From the NCBI RefSeq assembly GCF_028550395.1, contig NZ_JAQQKW010000002.1:1-64000 (forward strand): 64,000 nt of DNA, given 5' to 3'. The position numbers and the translations under genes were made by a program. The notes below the pieces were generated by a model. It searched no databases. It was not told the DNA's origin and worked only from the letters and a program-made list of their open reading frames with translations. Of the stretch, positions 16,439 to 26,207 are shown in pieces (the first letter of the stretch is position 1; each line of letters begins with the position of its first letter). Source of the DNA: Asticcacaulis currens (GTDB taxonomy: Bacteria > Pseudomonadota > Alphaproteobacteria > Caulobacterales > Caulobacteraceae).

Positions 16439-18712
16439 TTATTCCGCCTTGGAGATCAGGTTTTCGTAGAAATAGCCGCTCAGCTTGCGCCAGTAAAAGG
16501 GCTGCATGACCGCGTGGTTGGTGTTGGGCAGGATGACCAGCTCATGCGGCTTTCCGGCCTTGATCAGGGCGTCCGACAGGCGTAGCGACGCGACCACGGG
16601 CACGTTGTCGTCGATATCGCCGTGGATCAGCATCAGCTTACCCTTGAGGTGGGCAGCCACCGACATGTTGGAGTTGCGCTCCCACGTGGCGTCGTCGGCA
16701 TTGCCCATATTGACCTCCGGCCACCACGCCTTGTCCAGCCTCAGGTCGTGATTGCCCGAAGAGGCCACGCCGACCTTGTAAAATTCCGGACGGCGCAGGA
16801 TGAAGCGCGCGGTGTCATAGCCCCCGGCCGAACCGCCATAGACCCCTACCCGGTCAAGGTCGAAATAGGCATATTTCGCCTTCATGGCCTTCAGCACCCA
16901 GATATGGTCGTCCAGTCCGACCTCACCCAGATTCTGCCAGGCCGATGAGCGGAAGGCCTTGCCGCGCTGGGACGTGCCGCGCCCGTCGATCGTCACCACA
17001 ATGGCCCCGAACTGCGCCAGCGCATTGGTCCCGGCGATCATATTGTCCTCATAGGACTCACCGAACCGGTGCGTGGTTGGCCCGGTATAGACGTTCTCGA
17101 TGACCGGATAGGTCGTTGACGGATCGAAATAGGCCGGGCGGTGGATCATGCCGTACAGCTTCGTCTTGCCGTCATCCGCCAAAGTCTCGAACGGTTCCGG
17201 CGGCGTGAACCCCGTGGCCAGCAGGGCCGACGGATCAGCCTTGCCCAGTTCCAGTACGATCTGCCCGTCTGAGGTGCGGCGCAGCAGGGTGCGTGTCGGG
17301 ACCGTCGGTGAGGACATGCGGTCTATGAACCATTGACCGTCGTCGGAGACCTTGACCTCGTGATCGAGCGGCTCAGGGGTGAGGTTGCTGATCCTGCCGT
17401 CCATTGTGACGCGATAGAGGCTTTTGAAATAGGGGTTTACGCCCGCTTCGCGACCAATGCCGGTGATCAAGGCGGGGCCGTCCTTCGTGATGTGTTCGAT
17501 CGTCAGGACTTCCCAGTTGCCGCGGGTAATGGCCTTGCCACCGTTCGGGTCTTCGCCGCGTTTGATCAGATAAAGCTGCGCCCAGTCGCTGCGTTCGGAA
17601 ATAGCCAGATAGCCGCCCCATTCCGGTGCGTTTCTCAGCGCGCTGGAGGTGACGGCGACATTGGGTTTCAACGCCTCGCGCACCCGCACCTGCGCCTTGC
17701 CGGTTTCCGGATCGGCTTCGTAGAGCGCGATTTCGCTATAGCCGCGCGCCTGCCACTCATAGATGATGTGACCGGCTTCGTCCCAATAGAGCAACGGATC
17801 ACCGGGCCATAACAGCGACTGAGCCGGTACATTCGGCAGGCTGAGGGCCGGCTTTTGTGCCCGCGTCGCTTCGATATCTATGACGACCGGATGCAGTTGC
17901 GGGATGTCCTTGGCCCCGGCGGTGGGATAGACGTAGCTGAATTCGCGCGGGAACCGGCTGCCGGGCGGGTTTTGTTGCACGGCGTGCCAGATATAGCTGC
18001 CATTACGATCCAGCCGGTAGGTCAGAAGACGTTTGGAATCGCCGGTCCATTGAGCGGATACGCTCATCTCCGGGGTTTCGGAATTGGCGGCGGCCATGGC
18101 CCCCAGCATGGGGTAGTTCTGACCGTAGCGACGGTCGTAATTCCCATCCGAGGTCAGCGGTGTTTCGCGCCCTGTGGCTGTATCGACCAACCACAGATTA
18201 TAGTTGCGGGCAATGACGCGCGACTTGCCGTCCGGAGAGACAACACCCGCGACTTTCGGTGCCGGCTCGACAGCCGTCACCTTGCCAGACGCCGTGTCCA
18301 GCGTCCATTCACGCCCGGCGGCGGAAAGGCGCAACGTCCCCTTCGCAGGGTCGAAATCGAGGGGCCGCATGTCCGCCACGCCGTCTATCTTGGCCCCTTG
18401 TGCCACCAGTAACGGCGTCAGGGCGGCTTCTGTCGCCAGTTCGCGGCCTGTTGCGGTCACGGGATCGGCCAGCATTAGCCGCCCCTGCCCTTTCGCGCCC
18501 AGACGATAGACGACGCTCTTGCCATCGGAGGTGAACCGGGCCCGAACATCAAGATCAGTGATCAGGCTGTTGATATTACCCGGCAAATACCGGTCGGCCC
18601 TGGCCGCCAGCGCATCAAAGGCGGACGGCGCGACAGCTACCGGCGTTTGCGCCAGCGTGGCGGTGGAAAGGGACAGGAGAGGAAGGCACAGGGCCAGCAC
18701 AAGCGGCTTCAT
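16439..18712 (-). CDS. S9 family peptidase, dipeptidyl-peptidase IV type
   Basis: A 757-residue exported serine peptidase. A Sec signal peptide (about 1-21) is followed by a DPP-IV N-terminal beta-propeller (about 60-480) and an alpha/beta-hydrolase domain (about 500-757). The catalytic triad is S628 in VYGGSAGGYD, D701 in HGDIDDNVP and H733 in NTNHAVM. Family members cut N-terminal dipeptides, often X-Pro, from peptides in the periplasm. The TonB-dependent receptor gene ends 111 nt upstream on the same strand, so peptide or glycopeptide uptake followed by trimming is plausible. It is possibly co-transcribed with the receptor. Confidence 0.92.
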   Translation of the reverse strand: MKPLVLALCLPLLSLSTATLAQTPVAVAPSAFDALAARADRYLPGNINSLITDLDVRARFTSDGKSVVYRLGAKGQGRLMLADPVTATGRELATEAALTPLLVAQGAKIDGVADMRPLDFDPAKGTLRLSAAGREWTLDTASGKVTAVEPAPKVAGVVSPDGKSRVIARNYNLWLVDTATGRETPLTSDGNYDRRYGQNYPMLGAMAAANSETPEMSVSAQWTGDSKRLLTYRLDRNGSYIWHAVQQNPPGSRFPREFSYVYPTAGAKDIPQLHPVVIDIEATRAQKPALSLPNVPAQSLLWPGDPLLYWDEAGHIIYEWQARGYSEIALYEADPETGKAQVRVREALKPNVAVTSSALRNAPEWGGYLAISERSDWAQLYLIKRGEDPNGGKAITRGNWEVLTIEHITKDGPALITGIGREAGVNPYFKSLYRVTMDGRISNLTPEPLDHEVKVSDDGQWFIDRMSSPTVPTRTLLRRTSDGQIVLELGKADPSALLATGFTPPEPFETLADDGKTKLYGMIHRPAYFDPSTTYPVIENVYTGPTTHRFGESYEDNMIAGTNALAQFGAIVVTIDGRGTSQRGKAFRSSAWQNLGEVGLDDHIWVLKAMKAKYAYFDLDRVGVYGGSAGGYDTARFILRRPEFYKVGVASSGNHDLRLDKAWWPEVNMGNADDATWERNSNMSVAAHLKGKLMLIHGDIDDNVPVVASLRLSDALIKAGKPHELVILPNTNHAVMQPFYWRKLSGYFYENLISKAE

Positions 18713-18787
18713 CGGTTGTAACCTGCTAAGCGGAAGAAAAGCGACCGATAGAGACTACCGGCCGCTTGCAGACTGTTGGTGAACGAA

Positions 18788-18813
18788 CGCGAGCGGTGTT
18801 TTGGCCGCTCGCG
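18788..18813 (-). other. Hairpin between receptor and peptidase genes
   Basis: A perfect 9-bp stem CGCGAGCGG/CCGCTCGCG (18788-18796/18805-18813) lies 11 nt after the receptor stop. It lacks a T run on the minus strand, so it is more likely a 3' stabiliser or attenuator that lets some transcription reach the peptidase gene than a full terminator. Confidence 0.5.
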
Positions 18814-18823
18814 CGTCATAAGG

Positions 18824-21811
18824 TTAGAACTTCGCCGTCATGCCCACGCGCAGGGTGCGACCCAGCGCATCATAGAAGGACGGGTAGGTGTTGAAGGTGT
18901 TGCCAATCGGTTCACCGAGCAGCGGCGGTTCGGTGTCCAGAAGGTTCTGAACATTGAAGCGTACTTCGACCTTCCTGGTCACCGGCACGCGCACCGCCAG
19001 ATCGAAATAGCTGCGGGCCGGCATCTTCTCGGCCAACGGGAAGAGGTTGGTATTGCCGGGGTTCGGCTTAGCCGCCAGCGCCTTGTCCGGCGACAGGCGA
19101 TCGTTCTTGGTTTCGCCGACATAGCGCCAGTTCAGACCCACGGAAATATCTTCCCACGGCGTCAGCCAGTTGAGGGTGGCGGTGTGACGCCACTTGGTCC
19201 ACGGATCACCGCAGGTCGAACCGAAGTAACCAACGCAGGAAATGGTCGGCGCAGAGGCGATGTACTTGCGTTGGTTCGACAGCGTCCGCGTCCCGTTCAG
19301 GCCGAAGCTGAAGCTGCCGACCTTCACGCCATTGATGCCTTCCGGCAGACGCAGGGTATAGTTGGCGCTGATGTCCACGCCCTTGGTCTTGGTCATACCG
19401 GCATTGACCCAACGCGCATCCACAGTCTCGATGCGTCCCGATGTGGCGTTACGCTTGTAGAGATCGCAGTAGGTGGTGATCTTGTTATCGTAGCACTGGG
19501 TGAATATCTGATCGGCGCGCACCCATTCAAAGGCATTGGTGATGTCGATGCTGTACCAGTCCGCCGTCGCCGTGAAGTCACGCCAGAAGGTGGGACGGAA
19601 AACCACACCCGCCGTATAGCTGCGCGCCGTTTCCGGCTTCAGGTCCTGACGCCCGCCATTGACCAGCGTACCCGTATTACAGAAGCCCGCTGTATCACAG
19701 CGGTAGCCCGGATCATTGGTCAGAGCGTTGTACTGCGCCTGAGTCATATTGATCGAGCATTGTTCGTAGGTATAGCGGGTATAGACCGAACCGGCGGCCG
19801 GCGGGGCACAAAAGTCAAGGAAACGCGAGTCGGGATATTCGTGTATCCCTTCCAGCCGTTCCTTTTCCGCCACGCGGAAGGCCTCATTGACGCTTGCGCG
19901 GAAGCGCACATCGTTCGTGGGTTGCCAGCTCAGTTCCGCCTTCCAGGTTTTGACAACGCGGTCGTGCGTCGAATAGTCGGACAGGCGGTAGCCCCCGTTC
20001 AGGGTCAGGTCGCGGATAAAGGGCTTGTCCTGAATTAGCGGGATGTCGATTTCGACCGCCGCCTCCTTGACGTCCTGCGTGCCGGTATAGGCCACAAACC
20101 AGCTATAGCCGCCGGTGCCGCCCGTGGTCACGGTATCCTTACGGTATTCACCCGACAGGGCGTAGGCCACGGGGTCATTGGCCCACGGACTTTTCAGCCC
20201 GAACTTGCCCAGCTCGCCGGAAATGGTCGCCACGAAGATTTCGTTCTCGCGCGTGGTCTTGGTTTGACCGGCTTCGTCGTAATAGGCGTAAGCGGCGTCG
20301 CCCAGCCCCTTGCCGTCGTAGCTATAGATATTGCCGGGGACGCATTGGGTATTGGTGCTGCCGCTCGGGGGCGCACAGGTCCCCGAAGCCCCTACCCCTT
20401 CGATCCCCTCGGCCACGCGGTTCTGGAAATTGCCGATGAAGATGTGGTTGGATTCGTAAACGTCATCGCGGGTATAGCGCGCATAGCTGACATTATAGTT
20501 CAACTCGTCGGAAAAACGCCCGCTGATGCCCAACTGCGCATTCAGCGTCCTGGCACCGAAAGAGAAATCCTGATCGGCCTGCGGCCGCCAGATGGCGGTA
20601 TAGAGCATCCCGGTCGTCGGGGTGACCCCACCCGTTGTCGGGCAAAGCAGGGATCTTTGCTGCGCGCTCAGAAGCGAGTTGGCGCATTGCACCTCGACCT
20701 CGACATAGTCCACGGGGATGCGCCGTGCCTGACTTTTTGTCTCGTTCTCGGTATAGAGAACATTCAGGTTGAGTTTCAGGCGTTCCGAAAACTTGTAATT
20801 GAAGAACAGACCGCCGCGATACACCTGATCGGAGCGCTGCATATAGTCTTCAATGGGCGCCCGCTGAAGGTCGTTCTCGTTGAACGGCACCCAGGTTTTG
20901 GAGCCGTCCTTGGCCAGCTGGTACTCCGAGCCGTTGACGCTGAACCAGCCGTAAGGACGGTATTCGGTGAAATTACAGTCGAACGTATCGTTCTTGAGCT
21001 GCGTCGGCGGCGTATAGTTGCCGTAACCCGACTGCTGGTTCATGTTCAGGCGGCAGGCCGCGTGGTCAATTTCGGACCATTGGATCGGGGTGGTTTCCTT
21101 ATAGCCCAGAAACCCTGAGATATTGCCCTTGCCCTGATTAAAGTCCGTGCCAGCCGTGACGTTGAAATAATACTGCTCGCCCCCGAAGAAGGTCTTCTTG
21201 GGGGTGGCGTATCCACGCTTTTGCAACAGATCCAGCATAAACTGGTTATCGTTTTCGTGCTGCTGTGCGGAGACTTCGGCATCGACCGTCACACCGTTAA
21301 AGCGCGTCTTGGTGATGAAGTTGACGACGCCGCCAATGGCGTCAGAACCGTAAACCGCCGACGCCCCGCCGGTCAGAATATCGACGCGCTCAATAAGTGA
21401 ACCGGGGATCGTCCCCACATCGTTAATCGTGCGCACCCCGTTGATCAGGGTCAGGGTGCGGCCGGCGCCCAGACGGCGCATATTGATTTCGTGTGCCCCC
21501 ACCGTTTCCCCGGACGTCTTCATACCCATCATCGGATGGACCTGAGGCAGGGTGCTGATAGCGTCTTCGATACGCCCCAGACCGCGATTTTGCAAATATT
21601 CAGAGTCAATGACCGTAATCGGACTGTTGCTGGTCAGATTTGGACGCTTGATGCGCGTGCCGGTCACCACAACCGTCTCAATCTCGCTCTTATCCTTAAC
21701 CTTGGTCTCGTCCTCTTTGGCCTGCTGAGCCAGGGCCGGGACAGCGACGGCCAGGCTGATCAGGCCGGTAAAGGCCAACATAGCCGAGCGGCGGTGTTTA
21801 CGAATTTGCAT
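18824..21811 (-). CDS. TonB-dependent receptor
   Basis: Outer-membrane active importer of 995 residues from ATG 21811, which follows GGGGAG at five bases; an in-frame start 39 nt upstream lies beyond this ribosome site. Order: signal peptide (about 1-30), TonB-box region with ETVVVTGTRIKRPNL, plug domain (about 45-160: SPITVIDSEYLQNRGLGRIEDAISTLPQV, GGASAVYGSDAIGGVVNFITK), then the barrel, ending RTLRVGMTAKF. It belongs to the long, oligosaccharide/peptide-type receptors common in Caulobacterales and Sphingomonadales. The substrate is unknown; the downstream DPP-IV-like peptidase hints at peptides, the wider neighbourhood at plant glycans. Confidence 0.95.
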   Translation of the reverse strand: MQIRKHRRSAMLAFTGLISLAVAVPALAQQAKEDETKVKDKSEIETVVVTGTRIKRPNLTSNSPITVIDSEYLQNRGLGRIEDAISTLPQVHPMMGMKTSGETVGAHEINMRRLGAGRTLTLINGVRTINDVGTIPGSLIERVDILTGGASAVYGSDAIGGVVNFITKTRFNGVTVDAEVSAQQHENDNQFMLDLLQKRGYATPKKTFFGGEQYYFNVTAGTDFNQGKGNISGFLGYKETTPIQWSEIDHAACRLNMNQQSGYGNYTPPTQLKNDTFDCNFTEYRPYGWFSVNGSEYQLAKDGSKTWVPFNENDLQRAPIEDYMQRSDQVYRGGLFFNYKFSERLKLNLNVLYTENETKSQARRIPVDYVEVEVQCANSLLSAQQRSLLCPTTGGVTPTTGMLYTAIWRPQADQDFSFGARTLNAQLGISGRFSDELNYNVSYARYTRDDVYESNHIFIGNFQNRVAEGIEGVGASGTCAPPSGSTNTQCVPGNIYSYDGKGLGDAAYAYYDEAGQTKTTRENEIFVATISGELGKFGLKSPWANDPVAYALSGEYRKDTVTTGGTGGYSWFVAYTGTQDVKEAAVEIDIPLIQDKPFIRDLTLNGGYRLSDYSTHDRVVKTWKAELSWQPTNDVRFRASVNEAFRVAEKERLEGIHEYPDSRFLDFCAPPAAGSVYTRYTYEQCSINMTQAQYNALTNDPGYRCDTAGFCNTGTLVNGGRQDLKPETARSYTAGVVFRPTFWRDFTATADWYSIDITNAFEWVRADQIFTQCYDNKITTYCDLYKRNATSGRIETVDARWVNAGMTKTKGVDISANYTLRLPEGINGVKVGSFSFGLNGTRTLSNQRKYIASAPTISCVGYFGSTCGDPWTKWRHTATLNWLTPWEDISVGLNWRYVGETKNDRLSPDKALAAKPNPGNTNLFPLAEKMPARSYFDLAVRVPVTRKVEVRFNVQNLLDTEPPLLGEPIGNTFNTYPSFYDALGRTLRVGMTAKF

Positions 21812-21926
21812 AATAACTCCCCTGAATACGATCTGACACACATCCGACAAAAGTCTGTCAAATATGTTATACGATATATTTCATACGAAAAAAGGGGAGC
21901 GAAAAACAATTCCATATGCGTGTTTA

Positions 21927-21946
21927 TTATGACACATATGTCATAA
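21927..21946. promoter_or_regulatory. Dyad upstream of the TonB receptor (1)
   Basis: TTATGACA-CATA-TGTCATAA is a perfect 8-bp inverted repeat in the AT-rich region before the receptor gene, a likely operator or activator site. It nearly touches the next dyad. Confidence 0.4.
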
Positions 21947-21973
21947 ATATTCGTATCCAGAGAAACGAATATT
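21946..21973. promoter_or_regulatory. Dyad upstream of the TonB receptor (2)
   Basis: AATATTCGT (21946-21954) and ACGAATATT (21965-21973) form a perfect 9-bp inverted repeat with a 10-nt spacer, immediately beside the first dyad. The two together could be adjacent sites for one regulator. The surrounding 21812-22129 region is AT-rich and holds no supported gene. Confidence 0.4.
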
Positions 21974-22129
21974 GGGGTAAATATCTATTTTTGTTCAGTT
22001 ATATTTCTCTGGCGCTCCATTTCACAGGCGAATTAACCCACTATAAATTTTTTACCGCGCGCCAATTATGTCTGATTATATCGGGAAATCTGTATGGTAG
22101 CGCTATCGGCAAATGACCGCCGATAAACG

Positions 22130-22158
22130 AAAAAAGGGAGCGTCACGAAGACGCTCCC
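22130..22158 (-). terminator. Intrinsic terminator of the galU-phosphomutase operon
   Basis: On the minus strand GGGAGCGTC-TTCGT-GACGCTCCC (22158-22136) is followed by six T (22135-22130). It lies about 44 nt after the phosphohexomutase stop. Confidence 0.92.
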
Positions 22159-22201
22159 TGATTTAATAAGGCTGCTTAAGTGCCGCCTGTCGTCGAAGCC
22201 T

Positions 22202-23707
22202 TTAGATTTCCTGATTGAAGGCCCCCACCTCCGGGTGATTGGCCAGGCGCGGCTTGATCTCTTTACGGAACAGGTCGCGCATGTCGTCTGCCGAGCGCAG
22301 CGACTCGACCACCACCACCAGTTCCGGCTTGTTGGAGGACGCACGCACCAGCACCCACGATCCGTCCTCAAGGTGCACGCGGGCGCCGTTGACCGTAATC
22401 ACTTCAACGATCTTGCGGCCGAGAATTTCACCACCCGCCGCGTGCAGATCGACATATTCCTGCACAATCTTTTCCAGAACCTCATACTTCACCTCATCGC
22501 CGCACTTGGGCGACATGGTCAGCGAGGTGTAGGCGACCGGCAGCGAGTCTTTCAGATCGCTCAACGACTTATCCGGATTGCGGTCCAGCATGGCCAGAAC
22601 CGCCGCAGCCGCCACCAGACCATCGTCATAGCCGAGGCCGATGGGCTTGTTGAGGAAGAAGTGTCCCGACTTCTCGAAGCCTGCCAGCGCGTTCAGTTCG
22701 GACGTCTTGCGCTTGATGTAGGAGTGGCCGGTCTTCCAGTACACCGTCGTCGCGCCGTTTTTCTTCAGGATTTCATCGGTCTTGTAGAGCCCCGTGGACT
22801 TCACATCGACGATAAAGGTGGCATTGGGATAGATGTCCGACAGGTCGCGCGCCAGCAGAAGGCCGATCTTGTCAGCAAAGATTTCCTCACCCGTATTGTC
22901 CACGACGCCACACCGGTCGCCGTCCCCATCAAAGCCCAGTGCCAGATCGGCACCGTGTTGTTTCACCGCCTTGGCCATTTCGACCAGCATTTCGTGGTCT
23001 TCGGGGTTGGGATTGTATTTCGGGAAGGTGGCGTCGAGATCGCAGTCCATCTCGATCACTTCCGCGCCCATAGCGCGCAGGGCCTGCGGCGCGAACGCAC
23101 CCGCCGTGCCGTTACCACACGCACACACAACCTTCAGCTTGCGCTTCAACTGCGCCTTGGACGCCACGTCGGCCAGATAGCGCTCCTGAACGCCCTTGAC
23201 CAGTTCCAGCGTACCACCAGGACGGGTGACGCCGGTGCCGGTCATGACAATTTCCTTCAGGCGCGTCATTTCGTCCGGACCGAAGGTCAGCGGGGCCTGG
23301 CAGCCCATCTTCACGCCGGTCCAGCCGTTTTCGTTGTGCGAAGCCGTCACCATTGCCACGCAGGGCGCATCAAGGTCAAACTGCGCAAAATAGGCGATGG
23401 GCGACAGGCACAAGCCGATGTCCAGCACTTCGCACCCCGCCTGAACCAGGCCGATAATCAGCGCGTTCTTGATATTGATCGAGTAGGAACGGAAGTCGTG
23501 GCCGACGACGATGCGCGGCTTCACGTCGCGTTCCTGCACATAGGTGCCCAGACCCAGCCCTAGGGCCTGAATACCGAGAAGATTTATTTCCTTGCCGAAC
23601 AGCCAGCGAGCATCATATTCGCGGAAGCCGGTCGTCTTGACGAAGGCCTCGGTTTCGAATTCGTAGGTGTTGGGAACCAGGTCCGTGCGGGGGAGAAGGA
23701 CGGTCAT
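22202..23707 (-). CDS. Phosphomannomutase/phosphoglucomutase
   Basis: A 501-residue alpha-D-phosphohexomutase that interconverts hexose 6- and 1-phosphates, feeding nucleotide-sugar synthesis. Family landmarks: the active-site phosphoserine loop TASHNENGWTGVKMG, the metal loop GFDGDGDRCGVVD, the sugar loop GFEKSGHFFLN and a C-terminal phosphate-binding RASSNKPEL. galU ends 33 nt upstream on the same strand, so the pair form an operon that would turn glucose 6-phosphate into UDP-glucose, or mannose phosphates into GDP-mannose precursors for envelope or holdfast polysaccharide. The longer, about 500-aa form is common in alphaproteobacteria. The preferred sugar cannot be read from sequence. Confidence 0.93.
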   Translation of the reverse strand: MTVLLPRTDLVPNTYEFETEAFVKTTGFREYDARWLFGKEINLLGIQALGLGLGTYVQERDVKPRIVVGHDFRSYSINIKNALIIGLVQAGCEVLDIGLCLSPIAYFAQFDLDAPCVAMVTASHNENGWTGVKMGCQAPLTFGPDEMTRLKEIVMTGTGVTRPGGTLELVKGVQERYLADVASKAQLKRKLKVVCACGNGTAGAFAPQALRAMGAEVIEMDCDLDATFPKYNPNPEDHEMLVEMAKAVKQHGADLALGFDGDGDRCGVVDNTGEEIFADKIGLLLARDLSDIYPNATFIVDVKSTGLYKTDEILKKNGATTVYWKTGHSYIKRKTSELNALAGFEKSGHFFLNKPIGLGYDDGLVAAAAVLAMLDRNPDKSLSDLKDSLPVAYTSLTMSPKCGDEVKYEVLEKIVQEYVDLHAAGGEILGRKIVEVITVNGARVHLEDGSWVLVRASSNKPELVVVVESLRSADDMRDLFRKEIKPRLANHPEVGAFNQEI

Positions 23708-23740
23708 TGCTATATCTCGTGCGTATCGTTGAAGCTGTAT

Positions 23741-24613
23741 TCAGGCGAAGAAGGGCGACAGGGCCGCACGCGCGGCGTCACCCAGGTCGGCGCGTTTGAG
23801 CGCCAGAGCCACATTGGCGCGCAGCAGGCCGATCTTGTCGCCGCAATCATAGGTCACACCCTCATATTCGAGCGCGTGGAAGGCTTGGGTTTCCATCAGG
23901 CGGAACATGGAGTCGGTGAGCTGGATTTCACCCCCTGCCCCGCGTTCCTGTGTAGCCAGCAGATCGAAAATTTCCGGCTGAAGGATATAGCGGCCCGACA
24001 CGATCAGATTTGAGGGTGCGGTGCCTTTGGCTGGCTTTTCGACCATGCCGGTCATCTTGTTCAGACGACCGCTCTGCGATTCAAGCGCCACCACCCCATA
24101 CTGATGCGTCTGATCGTGAGGGACGGGCTCGACGACGATGATGTTGCCGCCCACCTGATTATAGGACTCTACGGCCTGACGCAGGGCGGGCACTTCGGCG
24201 TCCATCACCATGTCCGGCAGGATGACCGCAAACGGTTCGTCGCCGATAATGTCGCGCGCGCACCATACCGCGTGCCCAAGACCCTTCGGCTGCATCTGGC
24301 GCACAAAGCTCATCTCACCTTCTTTGGGCAGTTCCGCCAGAAGCTGATCCAGAATGGCCGTCTTTTTCTTGGCCGCCAGTTGCGCCTCAAGCTCAACTTG
24401 ATGGTCGAAATAGTCTTCTATGGCGCCTTTGGATCGACCCGTCACGAAAACGAAGTGCTCGATGCCGGCGGCGCGCGCCTCTTCGACCACATACGCGAGA
24501 ATGGGGCGGTCAACCACATTCAGTAGCTCTTTGGGAACCACCTTCGTACCCGGTAAAACCCGCGTACCCAGACCAGCCACGGGAACCACGGCCTTACGTA
24601 TTTTTTTGAACAT
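23741..24613 (-). CDS. galU: UTP-glucose-1-phosphate uridylyltransferase
   Basis: A 290-residue cytosolic enzyme making UDP-glucose from glucose 1-phosphate and UTP. The nucleotide-binding N-terminus KAVVPVAGLGTRVLPGTKVVPKELLNVVDRP is diagnostic, as are FVTGRSKGAIEDYFD, GLGHAVWCARD and GVVALE. ATG 24613 preceded by AGGA is preferred; a TTG one codon earlier is possible. The phosphohexomutase follows at 33 nt and would supply its substrate. Confidence 0.96.
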   Translation of the reverse strand: MFKKIRKAVVPVAGLGTRVLPGTKVVPKELLNVVDRPILAYVVEEARAAGIEHFVFVTGRSKGAIEDYFDHQVELEAQLAAKKKTAILDQLLAELPKEGEMSFVRQMQPKGLGHAVWCARDIIGDEPFAVILPDMVMDAEVPALRQAVESYNQVGGNIIVVEPVPHDQTHQYGVVALESQSGRLNKMTGMVEKPAKGTAPSNLIVSGRYILQPEIFDLLATQERGAGGEIQLTDSMFRLMETQAFHALEYEGVTYDCGDKIGLLRANVALALKRADLGDAARAALSPFFA

Positions 24614-24929
24614 CAAATCAATCCTGAGGATTCAGTGTGTGAATTTGGAAGTTAAAAATCGAGGAATAAAAATCGGTTTATGTGGTCTTAAACAGATTTC
24701 TGCGTTCGCGCAACCAAGCGAGAGGGTTAACGCCCCCAGTCACAACAAAAAATGCTGCGGTGCACACGGTTTTGTGATCGCGTTTATGATTTCCTTATAT
24801 GCCAGGGGCTATAAACAACCTTCACTTACAATCATACCCGTTTATGAGAACGTATTGCGGGCCATTTACGCCGAATGTGGCCCTCACTCGAGCGCTGTGG
24901 GGCGAGATTTTCGTGACCGCTTTCCTAGT

Positions 24930-26012
24930 CTTTCATCACGCCTAAAACCGCGTAGCCCATCCCGACGAATACCAGCGGAAGTCCGCACACCTTCGGCCTT
25001 CATCCAATGATGCACCCCTGCCGCGACCTGTTCGATCAGGGCCGTTTGGCCGTGCCGGCCAGAGTCAGTACCCTGATCCAGCTGACGAGCAAGACCATTA
25101 TCAGGCCTGCAGCGTTCTCTTGCCCGTCAGCCTGTTCTAGCACAACGATCACAAATCAACTTGGCAGGCCGGCGCGCCAAAAGGAGATCGCTTCGGACAG
25201 GGTGGTGGCATGGACGACTTCCTCAAGGGTATGACTGTTAAGAACACCATCTTCACGGCCATTTCCGCCGCCAGCCGCGGTCTTCTTCTTGGGAGAAAAT
25301 GTAGTTCAATATCCGTTGCCCCCAAGATAAATCCCCGGCCGTTGTTATCAAAGTCGTGAGCGCATGCTCTCTGACACGTTCGACCGCGGCCCTCGGCGCT
25401 ATGCGGCAAATCATAACAGATACGGTAACAGCCCTCGACCTCGCGAGCGACCACAACTTCCTCACGGGACGGTCGGGCGGTGCCGCCGAAAGCTACGCTC
25501 TGACCCTGCAACCGCGCATGGTGTGGGGTGCGATTGCCACCGCCCCGCCTTCTGGTTGACGCGTCAGGTCTTAACAGGATCGATGTCCGGCTAGGATCGT
25601 CACGAAACCCAGAATCGCGGACAATCCAACGACCCGTCCAAAGAGGCGCAGGCCCTCACCTGTGTACATCAGACCCTGGTTGATATCGCCCTGGTGGATA
25701 TGCTCAGCAATGTCACCACCTTCACCTCCTCGGATTTTTCGCGCGCCTTTTAAACCAACGGCGACGCTTCAGATCATGCCTGGGAAGGACCTCACCTCAT
25801 TTTGGGCGGCGATATCTACGGTCATCAGCCGACCGCCGGTATGGATATCAACGGCTTTTCAAACCCTTCTATGACAAATGCCGCCTTTATCCCTATCGGC
25901 CGATCAGTACGCCGTCGCACCCGGGAAATGGTTTGGTGTGTCGTTTTCGGATCTCAACACTAACCTCCCCTATCTGCGCAATTTCTCGCAGAGCGGCCTC
26001 GGCTTCCTGTGA
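24930..26012 (+). pseudogene. Decayed DUF1501-family gene
   Basis: Fragments in shifting plus-strand frames give an ordered match to DUF1501 proteins (Tat-exported, sulfatase-like fold, usually paired with DUF1800): TFGLHPMMHPCRDLFDQGRLAV near 24990-25055; HNDHKSTWQAGAPKGDRFG from 25141; VTTFTSSDFSRAF followed by an in-frame TAA from 25712; SDHAWEGPHLILGG; GGDIYGHQPTAGMDINGFSN in another frame; and SADQYAVAPGKWFGVS to NFSQSGLGFL ending at TGA 26010-26012. At least one stop and several frameshifts are visible, and no N-terminus remains. No DUF1800 partner is present. The stretch 24614-24930 shows no supported gene and should contain the galU promoter. Confidence 0.8.
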
Positions 26013-26207
26013 TTTCACAGCGGCGGCATGTATAGTGGTTTTGGCAGCGAATCGCAGATATTCTCCGTTCAAGGATCAGTGGTTCGCGTCCGTAACAAAT
26101 CTGACAAACTTAACTGTTAGAGCCGCCTGACGAAAACCCAGCTGCGTAACCGAGCCGAGAGTGGGGTTCGTCGGCGCGCTGTGTCGAATGTAATGAAGGA
26201 GCAGCCG

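Noticed and set aside
18776-20038. 420-codon open frame on the plus strand
   Set aside because: Antisense to the TonB-dependent receptor; no signal or motif of its own.
22235-23563. 442-codon open frame on the plus strand
   Set aside because: Antisense to the phosphohexomutase gene; His/Arg/Gln-rich composition of a shadow frame.
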